In this document: in pieces, positions 5,168-11,666 of the stretch
How the letters are laid out: the number at the start of each line of letters is the position of its first letter
Numbering within the stretch: position 1 is the stretch's first letter
Assembly (NCBI GenBank): GCA_026400425.1
Contig: JAPLPC010000122.1
Span: 1 to 11,666, forward strand
Length of the DNA stretch: 11,666 nucleotides
Source: Hyphomicrobiales bacterium
GTDB lineage: Bacteria; Pseudomonadota; Alphaproteobacteria; Rhizobiales; Xanthobacteraceae
Direction: 5' to 3'
Program-made: the position numbers and the translations under genes
Notes under the pieces: generated by a model
What the model was told of the DNA's origin: nothing
Seen by the model: only the letters and a program-made list of their open reading frames with translations
The model's database searches: none

Positions 5168-6763
5168 GTGACGGTTTTTCAGTTTTCACGGAGCCCCGCC
5201 CGCAAGCGCATGTTCTTGAGCGGTACGTCTGTGTCCAGTCGCGCATGGTCGCTGCGTCAGCTGTTGCAGGCGGTATGTGTCGCCGGATTCACCTTCGGTG
5301 TTGCCGCACCCGCGCAGGCCGTGTTCTGGATTGACGAAGACCCGATGCGGCCGAACATGATGGCGCCGATGCCGCCGCCGGTGCCGCCGCACGTCCGCCA
5401 CGAAAACCGGCTCAAGCAGCAAGGCGCCGCTTTGGAAAAGCAGGCGAAAGCGCATGCCAAGCCAGTCGGCCCGCTGGTGATCGCGATCTCCATCGACAAA
5501 CAGACGATGCGGGTGTTCGATGCCAACGGCTTGTTCGCCGAGAGCAAGGTGTCCACCGGGATGAAGGGCCACGAAACGCCGACCGGCGTGTTCAGCATCA
5601 TCCAAAAGAACAAGTGGCATAAGTCGAACATCTACAGCAACGCGCCGATGCCCTATATGCAGCGGGTGACGTGGTCGGGCATCGCGCTGCATGCCGGTGC
5701 CCTCCCCGGCTATCCGGCCTCGCATGGCTGCATCCGCTTGCCGATGGCGTTCGCAACCAAGCTGTGGAGCTGGACCCGGATGGGTGCGCGCGTGATCATC
5801 ACCCCAAGCGAAATTTCGCCGGCCGAGTTTGCACACCCGCAACTGATCGCGCAGAAGACGGTGCCGATGGCGACGGCACCGAAGCTGGAGCAGCCGTCGG
5901 CAACGAAGCCCGACGCGAACAAATCCACCGAGGCGAAACCGGGTGATCTCGGCCTCAAGCCCGTGATCTCCGGCGAACGCAGCAAGACCGTCACCGCCGA
6001 TGCCACCAATGCGATCGGCGTCGCGGGCAATCCGGTGCTGTCCGATGCGAGTTCGGCGATGGCGCAGATGTCCGAAGCCAGCCCCGACACCGCCAAACTG
6101 GCCAGCGACAAGGCCGATGACGTCAAGATCGACGGCAACAAAGCCGACGCGACCGCGAGCGTAACTCGTCAGGACGTCGATGCCGCTGGGGCGACAACTG
6201 CCGAAGCGCCGGAGCCTGCAAAGGACGCCTCCCGCCCGGCAGATGCGGTCAAGCTCGATGCAAAGTCCGACTCGAAGGCCGCGACAGCCAAGATCGATGC
6301 GATTGATATCCCGCCGCCGCCGGATGCGGCGCCGAAGCGCAACGGGCAGATCGCGGTTCTGATCAGCGGCAAGGACGGCAAGATGTATGTGCGGCAGAAT
6401 TTTTCGCCCCTGTTCGAGACCGACATCGCCATCAAGCCCAGTGACCGCCCGCTCGGCACCCATGTGTTTACGGCACGCATCGACAAGGACGAGGCGAACA
6501 GCATTCACTGGAGCGCGGTTTCGCTGCCGGCCGCGCCGCATCGCACAGCCGCCGCGGGCCGCAAGCAGGCTGCCACAACCGAGGTGCCGCCACTGCCCGG
6601 CAGTGCTGCCGAGGCGCTCGACCGCATCACCATTCCGGAAGACGCCATGGCGCAGATTGCCGACGCGATCGCGACCGGCGGCTCCATCATCGTCTCCGAC
6701 CAGAGCATCAAGGCCGGCGGCGAAACCGGCCAGGGCACTGAATTCGTGGTGCCGATGCGCTAG
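5168..6763 (+). CDS. L,D-transpeptidase (YkuD domain) with long linker and degenerate C-terminal YkuD-like segment
   Basis: An exported peptidoglycan cross-linking enzyme, expected to form 3-3 (or lipoprotein) cross-links in the periplasm. From the GTG at 5168 it has 531 residues. A basic N-terminus leads into a signal peptide ending AVCVAGFTFGVAAPAQA. A Pro/Met-rich stretch follows (MMAPMPPPVPPHV), then a YkuD catalytic domain at about 101-216. The motif there is His175 (ALHAG) and SHGCIRLP with nucleophile Cys188. Residues about 217-390 are an Ala/Lys/Asp/Thr-rich low-complexity linker ending in Pro-rich DIPPPPDAAPKRNG. The C-terminal part (392-531) begins IAVLISGKDGKMYVRQNFSP and resembles the first strands of YkuD but has no HGC motif. 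The GTG start has GAGGA at 5156-5160; an ATG at 5210 is an alternative, and the ATG at 5093 lies in a repeat. The glutathione peroxidase gene follows 56 bases on. Confidence 0.9.
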   Translation: MTVFQFSRSPARKRMFLSGTSVSSRAWSLRQLLQAVCVAGFTFGVAAPAQAVFWIDEDPMRPNMMAPMPPPVPPHVRHENRLKQQGAALEKQAKAHAKPVGPLVIAISIDKQTMRVFDANGLFAESKVSTGMKGHETPTGVFSIIQKNKWHKSNIYSNAPMPYMQRVTWSGIALHAGALPGYPASHGCIRLPMAFATKLWSWTRMGARVIITPSEISPAEFAHPQLIAQKTVPMATAPKLEQPSATKPDANKSTEAKPGDLGLKPVISGERSKTVTADATNAIGVAGNPVLSDASSAMAQMSEASPDTAKLASDKADDVKIDGNKADATASVTRQDVDAAGATTAEAPEPAKDASRPADAVKLDAKSDSKAATAKIDAIDIPPPPDAAPKRNGQIAVLISGKDGKMYVRQNFSPLFETDIAIKPSDRPLGTHVFTARIDKDEANSIHWSAVSLPAAPHRTAAAGRKQAATTEVPPLPGSAAEALDRITIPEDAMAQIADAIATGGSIIVSDQSIKAGGETGQGTEFVVPMR

Positions 6764-6819
6764 TTGACGTTGGGAGTGGGCGGGATCACCCTGCCCGTAT
6801 ACGACCAACGAGGCCCGCC

Positions 6820-7401
6820 ATGATGAAGCCGACCATGAACCGGAGACATCTGCTGACAACATTGCTCGGCGCCGTGGCCGCAACCGCGACGATGTCGCGC
6901 GCGGGCGCGCAGACCAGCCGGATGACCGCCTATGGCTTCTCGTTTCCGGGCCTGAAGGGCGGTGACATCAAGCTAGCCGATCATGCCGGCAAACCGATCC
7001 TGGTGGTGAACACCGCCTCGCAATGCGGCTACACGCCGCAATATGCGGGGCTGCAGGAGCTATGGAGCGAATTCCGCGCGCGCGGCCTGATGATCATCGG
7101 TGTCCCCTCCAACGACTTCGGCAATCAAGAGCCCGGCGGCCCGCACGAAATCGACGACATCGCCCATGGCCGCTTCGGCATCGGGTTCCCGATCGCCGCC
7201 AAGACCGTCGTCAAAGGTCCGAACGCGCACCCGTTCTACAAATGGGCTGCAGAGGCCCGCCCGCGCGATCTGCCGCGCTGGAATTTTCACAAATATCTGG
7301 TCGGGCGGGACGGCTATCTCGTGGATGCGTTCGGCTCCGAAATGGAGCCGATGGATACGCGGGTAAAGACCGCGGTGGCGCGCTCGCTGACGGTGGTGTG
7401 A
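6820..7401 (+). CDS. Glutathione peroxidase family protein with Tat-type signal
   Basis: A 193-residue thiol peroxidase of the glutathione peroxidase family (BtuE/Gpx-like), reducing hydrogen or lipid peroxides with glutathione or thioredoxin. The three family signatures are present: VVNTASQCGYTPQYAGLQEL with peroxidatic Cys69 in place of selenocysteine, GVPSNDFGNQEPG with Gln103, and PRWNFHKYLV with Trp154 and Asn155, giving a complete catalytic tetrad. The N-terminus MNRRHLLTTLLGAVAATA followed by SRAGAQ is a twin-arginine style signal peptide (Arg8-Arg9, cleavage near AGA|Q). The enzyme therefore probably acts in the periplasm, whereas most bacterial homologues are cytoplasmic. The ATG at 6820 has GAGG at 6810-6813; ATGs at 6823 and 6835 are in frame and would keep the signal. 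It lies 56 bases after the L,D-transpeptidase and may share its transcript. A structured repeat follows the stop. Confidence 0.93.
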   Translation: MMKPTMNRRHLLTTLLGAVAATATMSRAGAQTSRMTAYGFSFPGLKGGDIKLADHAGKPILVVNTASQCGYTPQYAGLQELWSEFRARGLMIIGVPSNDFGNQEPGGPHEIDDIAHGRFGIGFPIAAKTVVKGPNAHPFYKWAAEARPRDLPRWNFHKYLVGRDGYLVDAFGSEMEPMDTRVKTAVARSLTVV

Positions 7402-7423
7402 GGCCGGCATCGACGATGATGAT

Positions 7424-7601
7424 TCCCTCCACGGAGCGAAGCGAATGGGGAGGGTCCGCCGATAGGCGGGGGTGGGGTCTCTCCCCGCGATAGGACGGAG
7501 CGTGAGGCTCCCCACCCGTCTCGACTGCTACGCGAAGCAAAGCTTCGCTTAAGCAGTCGAACCACCCTCCCCACGGCGCGGCTTCGCCGCTTGGGGGAGG
7601 G
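7424..7601. repeat. Composite intergenic repeat with three hairpins
   Basis: The gap between two convergent genes is filled by C/G-rich hairpins. The first is TCCCTCC at 7424-7430 facing GGAGGG at 7449-7454. The second is a strong stem: TCGACTGCT (7521-7529) with AGCAGTCGA (7552-7560), enclosing GCGAAGC (7532-7538) and GCTTCGC (7542-7548) around an AAA loop. The third is CCCTCCCC (7565-7572) with GGGGAGGG (7594-7601), enclosing GCGGC-TTC-GCCGC (7578-7590). The two ends mirror each other, so the whole unit is an imperfect palindrome with CCCTCC and GGGAGGG at each end. Units bounded by CCCTCCCC/GGGGAGGG are familiar as dispersed intergenic repeats in this bacterial group. It may also serve as a bidirectional transcription block, although no T-tract is placed correctly for either strand. 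Confidence 0.65.
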
Positions 7602-7606
7602 AAAAA

Positions 7607-8410
7607 TCAAGCCGCCACCACTTCCCTTGGCTGATAGATCGCGATGTGCTGGCAATGCGCGACCGGCGTCACGCCATTGGCGACGATCAGCGCATCCAGT
7701 TCGACGAAGCGGTGGCCTTTCTTCTCATAATTGCCGGTCACCTTGGCCCGCGCCACCAGTTCGTCATCGATGGAAGCTGTCGCCAGCAGCTGCATGCGGC
7801 TGCCGACGTGTATCCAGGGGCCGAGAACGGCGTTGTCTACCAGAACCTTGTTCATGATCCGCTGCAGCACGCCGGGATGCACCAGACCCTCGCGAAGATA
7901 CATGTCCTCGGTTTCGCGGACCTCACCGAGATATTCCGCAAGCCCGTCCTCCGGCCATACGCGTGGCGCCGTACCTAGCCATTTGTCCTGCTGATAGGAA
8001 TCGGCATTGACCGGCAGGCGTTTTTCAACCGCCGGCGTATCCGGATACTCATACAGCGCAGGAACGACGGGGAATGCCCCCAGCGACGCCGAGCCGGTGG
8101 CGCGGACATCGCCGCCTTGACCGACCACGGCCAGCGTCAGTCCCTCGCCGATCTGTTCCGCCGTCACGTCAACGGTCTCGCCGTCATAGACCGGCTTGGT
8201 GAAACGGGCCTCGATCAGCCCACGTTCCAGAAACTCCCGGCCCCAATGCGCAACCGCTGGATGCACCATATAGGCCAGCACATCCACCCCCGGCACCAAC
8301 CCGCCCGAAAAGCCGAATTTCTTCGCTACGGTGTCGTCATGCATCTTGTTTTCGGACTGTTTAGCCGTGTTGTAGGCCTCGACCCGATAGGGCCCGATCC
8401 GCTCTGTCAT
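7607..8410 (-). CDS. MaoC-like double-hotdog protein
   Basis: A 267-residue cytoplasmic protein that looks like two fused hotdog units. The first half has MHDDTVAKKFGFSGGLVPGV followed by DVLAYMVHPAV and ARFTKPVYDGETVDVTAEQ, matching the MaoC/R-hydratase pattern of an AxxxGFxGGLVPG helix followed by long strands. The second half has REGLVHPGVLQRIMNKVLVD, then GPWIHVGSRMQLLATASIDD and ELVARAKVTGNYEKKGHRFVELDALI, which again reads as a hotdog strand series. Such proteins bind acyl-CoA-like thioesters as hydratases or thioesterases. The classical hydratase Asp/His pair is not clearly present, so the reaction is open. The ATG has a GGAGGGAAC ribosome binding site directly upstream. No fatty-acid or CoA-ligase gene is adjacent. 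It converges on the glutathione peroxidase gene across the composite repeat. Confidence 0.7.
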   Translation of the reverse strand: MTERIGPYRVEAYNTAKQSENKMHDDTVAKKFGFSGGLVPGVDVLAYMVHPAVAHWGREFLERGLIEARFTKPVYDGETVDVTAEQIGEGLTLAVVGQGGDVRATGSASLGAFPVVPALYEYPDTPAVEKRLPVNADSYQQDKWLGTAPRVWPEDGLAEYLGEVRETEDMYLREGLVHPGVLQRIMNKVLVDNAVLGPWIHVGSRMQLLATASIDDELVARAKVTGNYEKKGHRFVELDALIVANGVTPVAHCQHIAIYQPREVVAA

Positions 8411-8472
8411 GTTCCCTCCAATGCTCGCGAAGATTGGTATTCGCTTTCAGGAGATGATACCCCTCACCCCGC

Positions 8473-8508
8473 GCGAGGCAAGGCGAGGCAGCGGGAACCG
8501 CATCCCGC
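8473..8508. repeat. Short direct repeat and hairpin between divergent genes
   Basis: GCGAGGCA occurs at 8473-8480 and again at 8483-8490 (period 10). It is followed at once by GCGGGA (8491-8496), a 6-base loop and TCCCGC (8503-8508), a perfect 6-bp dyad. This sits in the 174-base gap between the divergent MaoC-like and DUF188 genes and could be regulatory, but nothing ties it to a known operator. Confidence 0.35.
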
Positions 8509-8584
8509 CCACGCCACCCGGACCCGGCGAAAACGACTGACGTTCTCACCGGCGTTGTGACATCGACGACAACACAGGCATCCT

Positions 8585-9067
8585 TTGACGACCCGCATCT
8601 ATATCGACGCTGACGCATGCCCGGTGAAGGACGAGATCTACCGCGTCGCTGCGCGCTTCAACCTGCCCGTCAGCGTGGTGGCGGGAACCTGGTTGCGCGT
8701 GCCGCAGGATCCGATGATCGAATGTATCGCGGCAGGCTCTGGCATGGACGCTGCCGACGACTGGATCGCCGAACGCGCCGTCAAAGGCGACGTGGTGATC
8801 ACCGCGGATATCCCGCTGGCGAGCCGCTGTGTCAAAGCAGGTGCTTCCGTGATCGCGCCGAACGGGAAACCGTTCTCGGAAGAATCCATCGGCATGACGC
8901 TGGCGGTGCGCAACCTGATGACCGATCTGCGCTCTTCCGGCGAAGTCACCGGCGGCCCGAAATCCTACTCGCCGCGCGACCGCTCGGCATTCCTGTCGGC
9001 CTTGGATCAAACCATCCGCCGTATCCAGCGCGACCCGGCCTTTGCGCCCGCGCCGAAACAAAGTTGA
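8585..9067 (+). CDS. YaiI/YqxD family protein (DUF188, UPF0178)
   Basis: A 160-residue conserved cytoplasmic protein of the DUF188 family, a PIN-like fold with suspected but undemonstrated nuclease activity. The N-terminal IYIDADACPVKDEIYR carries the acidic pair Asp8/Asp10. GSGMDAADDWIAE and DVVITADIPLASRCVKAGAS supply the remaining conserved acidic residues. PNGKPFSEESIGMTLAVRNL and the ending TGGPKSYSPRDRSAFLSALD are also family-typical, so the protein is full length. The start is TTG: in frame upstream the next codons are CCT, CAT, AGG, CAC, CAA, GAC, CGA and CAT, then a TGA stop at 8558, so no ATG or GTG is available. AGG at 8576-8578 gives a modest ribosome binding site. It ends 9 bases before the ABC-F gene, so co-transcription is likely. 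Confidence 0.92.
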   Translation: MTTRIYIDADACPVKDEIYRVAARFNLPVSVVAGTWLRVPQDPMIECIAAGSGMDAADDWIAERAVKGDVVITADIPLASRCVKAGASVIAPNGKPFSEESIGMTLAVRNLMTDLRSSGEVTGGPKSYSPRDRSAFLSALDQTIRRIQRDPAFAPAPKQS

Positions 9068-9076
9068 ACTGAATTC

Positions 9077-10888
9077 ATGGCTCCTCCGCTCATCCAGCTC
9101 AAAGACATCTTCCTGACCTTCGGCGGCACGCCGCTGTTGAACGGCGTCGAACTCTCGGTGTCACAAGGCGAACGCGTCTGTCTGATCGGCCGCAACGGCT
9201 CCGGCAAATCGACGCTGCTCAAGATCGTCGCGGGGATCGTCGACAACGACAAAGGCAGCCGCTTCGTGCAGCCCGGCGCCACCGTGCAGTATCTGCCGCA
9301 GGAGCCGGACTTTTCCGGCTTCGCAACCACGTTGGCTTATGTCGAAGCCGGCATGACCGATGGCGACAACATCTATCAGGCGCAGTATCTGCTCGAACAA
9401 CTCGGCCTTACCGGCCAGGAGAACCCGGAAAACCTCTCCGGCGGTGAAGCGCGCCGCACCGCGCTGGCCCGCGTGCTGGCGCCCGAGCCCTACATCCTGC
9501 TGCTCGACGAGCCGACCAATCATCTCGATCTCACCACCATCGAATGGCTCGAAGGCGAACTGGCGTCGCGGCGCTGCGCGCTGGTGCTGATCAGTCATGA
9601 CCGCCGCTTTCTCAGCAATCTGTCGCGCTCCACCGCGTGGCTCGATCGCGGCCAGATCCGCCAGATCGATCGCGGCTTCTCGGCCTTCGAGGAATGGCGC
9701 GACGACGTGCTGGCGGAAGAAGAGCGCGACCAGCACAAGCTCGACCGCAAGATCGTCAATGAAGAACACTGGCTGCGTCACGGCGTCTCCGGCCGCCGCA
9801 AGCGCAACGTCAAGCGCCTCGCCGGCCTGCATGAGCTGCGCGCGGAACGCCGCGATTATCGCGGCGCAGCCGGCAATGCCAACCTCGCCGCCGCCGAGGC
9901 CGAGAAATCCGGCAAGCTGATCTTTGAAGCCAAGAACATCTCGCGCACCTATGGCGATCGCAAGATCGTCGACGACTTCTCGATCCGTGTGCAGCGTGGC
10001 GACCGCATCGGCGTGGTCGGCCCGAACGGCGCCGGCAAGACCACGATGATCAACATGCTGACCGGCACCGAGCCGCCTGACTCGGGCACCGTGCGGTTCG
10101 GCGCCAATATCGAAATGGCGACGCTGGACCAGCACCGCGAAAGCCTCAATCCGAAGACCACGCTGGCGGAAGCCCTGACCGGCGGTCGCGGCGACCATGT
10201 GATGGTCAATGGCCAGCCCAAGCATGTGGTCGGCTACATGAAAGACTTCCTGTTCGGCCAGGAGCAGATGCGCACGCCGCTGGAAGTTCTGTCCGGCGGT
10301 GAACGCGGGCGGTTGATGCTGGCGCGCGCGCTGGCGAAGCCTTCCAACGTGCTGGTCTTGGACGAACCGACCAACGATCTCGATCTCGAAACCCTCGACG
10401 TGCTCGAGGAAATGCTCAGCGACTATCCAGGCACCGTGATCCTGATCAGCCATGACCGCGACTTTCTCGATCGCGTGGTGACCTCGGTGATAGTGCCGGA
10501 GGGTAACGGCAAGTGGCAGGAATATGCGGGCGGCTATACCGACATGCTGGCGCAGCGCGGCGCCGACCTGAAACGCGAAGCGAAGGCGGTGATCGCGGAG
10601 ACTGCGAAGAGCAATGGCAGTTCGGGATCATCGAAGCCAGCCACGAAGCGCAAGATGAATTTCAAGGAAAAGCATGCGCTGGAAACGCTGCCGAAACTGA
10701 TGGACAACCTGCGCTCCGAGATCGCCAAGCAGCAGCGGCATCTCGACGATCCAAAGCTCTATACGAAGGATCGCAAGAAATTCGACACCGCGACCGCGGC
10801 GCTGTCGAAGGCGCAGAAGGAATTGCAGGACTCGGAAGAACAATGGCTGGAGCTGGAAATGCTTCGCGAAGAGATCGAGAATGCGTAA
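9077..10888 (+). CDS. uup: ABC-F family ATPase, Uup type
   Basis: A 603-residue soluble protein with two ABC ATPase domains and no membrane segment, as in ABC-F translation or ribosome-associated factors. Domain 1 has Walker A GRNGSGKST (38-46), signature LSGGE (120-124) and Walker B ILLLDEPTNHLD with catalytic Glu145. Domain 2 has GPNGAGKTT (315-323), LSGGE (405-409) and VLVLDEPTNDLD with Glu430. The linker contains HWLRHGVSGRRKRNVKRLAG, close to the EEWIRxGxxARRxRN pattern of Uup. The C-terminus (about 540-603) is a charged, predicted coiled coil, also a Uup hallmark. In E. coli Uup is linked to suppression of transposon excision and to ribosome or recombination phenotypes. Both ATPase sites look intact. 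No strong ribosome binding site precedes the ATG, so it may depend on translation from the DUF188 gene 9 bases upstream. Confidence 0.92.
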   Translation: MAPPLIQLKDIFLTFGGTPLLNGVELSVSQGERVCLIGRNGSGKSTLLKIVAGIVDNDKGSRFVQPGATVQYLPQEPDFSGFATTLAYVEAGMTDGDNIYQAQYLLEQLGLTGQENPENLSGGEARRTALARVLAPEPYILLLDEPTNHLDLTTIEWLEGELASRRCALVLISHDRRFLSNLSRSTAWLDRGQIRQIDRGFSAFEEWRDDVLAEEERDQHKLDRKIVNEEHWLRHGVSGRRKRNVKRLAGLHELRAERRDYRGAAGNANLAAAEAEKSGKLIFEAKNISRTYGDRKIVDDFSIRVQRGDRIGVVGPNGAGKTTMINMLTGTEPPDSGTVRFGANIEMATLDQHRESLNPKTTLAEALTGGRGDHVMVNGQPKHVVGYMKDFLFGQEQMRTPLEVLSGGERGRLMLARALAKPSNVLVLDEPTNDLDLETLDVLEEMLSDYPGTVILISHDRDFLDRVVTSVIVPEGNGKWQEYAGGYTDMLAQRGADLKREAKAVIAETAKSNGSSGSSKPATKRKMNFKEKHALETLPKLMDNLRSEIAKQQRHLDDPKLYTKDRKKFDTATAALSKAQKELQDSEEQWLELEMLREEIENA

Positions 10889-10890
10889 CT

Positions 10891-10970
10891 CCGTCATTGC
10901 GAGCGAAGCGAAGCAATCCAGAAAGCCAAAGAACTGGATTGCTTCGTCGATTTGCTCCTCGCAATGACGG
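10891..10970. repeat. 80-bp dispersed palindromic repeat (CGTCATTGCGAG type)
   Basis: Outer arms CCGTCATTGCGAG (10891-10903) and CTCGCAATGACGG (10958-10970) are perfect 13-bp reverse complements. Inner arms CGAAGCAATCCAG (10909-10921) and CTGGATTGCTTCG (10934-10946) are a second perfect 13-bp pair, with a 12-base loop between. It begins 2 bases after the ABC-F stop codon and ends 22 bases before the next start. The CGTCATTGCGAGCGAAGCGA / AGCAATCCAG pattern is a familiar dispersed intergenic element in several alphaproteobacteria. As RNA it would form a long hairpin that could stabilise the upstream message or reduce read-through. Confidence 0.82.
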
Positions 10971-10992
10971 CTGAGAGGACGGAGCTAAACCG

Positions 10993-11666
10993 ATGACCAC
11001 CACCCTCGCCGCCAAAATTGCCCGTGACTACGGCACGCCTGCCCTCGTCATCGACATGGACCGTGTCGCGGCGAACATCGCGCGCATCCAGAAGATTTGC
11101 GACGAGGCCGGCGTGGCCAACCGACCGCATATCAAGACGCATAAGAGCCCCGTCATCGCGCAGATGCAGATCGACGCCGGCGCCCGTGGCATCACCTGCC
11201 AGAAGCTCGGCGAGGCCGAGATCATGGCCGATGCGGGGATCACCGACATTCTGATCAGCTATAACCTGCTCGGCGACGAGAAGATGGCCCGCCTCGGCGC
11301 GCTGCAGGCCAAGGCCACCATCACTGTCGCCGCCGACAATTCGGTCGTGCTTGCCGATCTGCCGAAAGCCGCCGCGATCTCCGGCCGTGACGTCCATGTC
11401 GTGATCGAATGCGACACCGGCCGCAAGCGCGCCGGTGTCGAAACGCCTGCGGAAGCGATCGCGCTGGCGCGTGAAATCCAGGCTGCAAAAGGTCTGAAAT
11501 TTGCGGGCTTCATGCTCTATCCGACCGAGACTGGCTGGGCGGATGCACAGAAATTCTACGATGAGGCACTGGCCGGCGTACGCGCGCTCGGCCTGGAGCC
11601 GACCATCGTCTCCACCGGAGGCACGCCGAATCTGCACAATGTCGGCAAGCTCAAAGGCGCCACCGA
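10993..11666 (+). CDS. D-threonine aldolase-like PLP enzyme, N-terminal part (cut by window edge)
   Basis: The first 224 codons of an alanine-racemase-fold (fold type III) enzyme of the D-threonine aldolase / D-serine dehydratase-like family, which cleaves D-3-hydroxy amino acids or deaminates D-serine. It opens YGTPALVIDMDRVAANIARI, the usual first strand. The PLP-lysine motif RPHIKTHKSP has Lys48 as the likely Schiff-base residue. Further family segments are GITCQKLGEAEIMADAG, then DILISYNLL, VVIECDTGRKRAGV and TIVSTGGTPNLHN. The reading frame stays open to the right edge, so the C-terminal barrel, with the metal-binding residues typical of the family, is outside the window. The ATG has GGAG about 9 bases upstream, just after the palindromic repeat. 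Substrate specificity cannot be set from this part. Confidence 0.87.
   Translation, partial: MTTTLAAKIARDYGTPALVIDMDRVAANIARIQKICDEAGVANRPHIKTHKSPVIAQMQIDAGARGITCQKLGEAEIMADAGITDILISYNLLGDEKMARLGALQAKATITVAADNSVVLADLPKAAAISGRDVHVVIECDTGRKRAGVETPAEAIALAREIQAAKGLKFAGFMLYPTETGWADAQKFYDEALAGVRALGLEPTIVSTGGTPNLHNVGKLKGAT

Noticed and set aside
5186..6883. 565-residue open frame on the minus strand opposite the L,D-transpeptidase
   Set aside because: Arg/Gly/His-rich low-quality peptide with no recognisable domain. It is the antisense shadow of a gene with clear signal peptide and catalytic motif.
9161..10453. 430-residue open frame on the minus strand opposite the ABC-F gene
   Set aside because: Antisense shadow in high-GC DNA; both ABC domains with all motifs lie on the plus strand.
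10894..11637. 247-residue minus-strand frame over the aldolase gene
   Set aside because: The plus-strand frame has the PLP-lysine motif and family segments and a proper ribosome binding site; the minus frame has none.
1..11666. CRISPR array, tRNA/rRNA genes, prophage, transposase, toxin-antitoxin or defence genes
   Set aside because: No regularly spaced repeats, RNA-gene signatures or characteristic proteins were seen on either strand; the repeats present are palindromic intergenic elements.

Overview
This is a gene-dense, high-GC chromosomal window whose protein families, codon habits (many GTG/TTG starts) and dispersed palindromic repeats point to an alphaproteobacterium of the Bradyrhizobium / Rhodopseudomonas / Afipia group (Nitrobacteraceae). 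The assignment is by recognition of family-level sequence, not by a search. No rRNA, tRNA, CRISPR array, phage gene or insertion sequence was found. It reads as ordinary core or near-core chromosome, and I see no cluster that convincingly forms a new biological system.

Layout. Positions 1-119 (-) hold the start of a PaaI-like hotdog thioesterase. Positions 222-1013 (+) encode a BtuF-like cobalamin/Fe-chelate binding protein with no signal peptide. It converges on a PNPOx-like flavoprotein (1023-1766, -), which is divergent from a MocR-type GntR/aminotransferase regulator (1852-3366, +). Five ATTGGT/ATTGGC half-sites lie around the gap between that divergent pair and are the best candidate operator in the window. 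Two tiny envelope proteins follow (3442-3594 and 3606-3866, +), one membrane-anchored and one secreted. A doubtful small hypothetical ORF (4120-4365, +) converges on a CreA-family exported protein (4369-4917, -).

The next block is envelope and stress related: an exported L,D-transpeptidase (5168-6763, +) with a long low-complexity linker and a degenerate YkuD-like C-terminal segment, then a Tat-type exported glutathione peroxidase (6820-7401, +). A composite repeat (about 7424-7601) fills the gap to a convergent double-hotdog MaoC-like protein (7607-8410, -). The right end carries a DUF188/YaiI protein (8585-9067, +), a Uup-type ABC-F ATPase (9077-10888, +), an 80-bp palindromic repeat (10891-10970), and the first 224 codons of a D-threonine aldolase-like PLP enzyme (10993 to the window edge).

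Functional links that the sequence supports are modest: MocR with its divergent flavoprotein, the two small envelope proteins as a pair, and possibly read-through from the transpeptidase into the peroxidase and from DUF188 into the ABC-F gene. The most distinctive points for follow-up are the MocR operator array, the signal-less BtuF-like protein, the two-segment transpeptidase whose longest reading frame starts inside a dispersed repeat, and the structured intergenic repeats.
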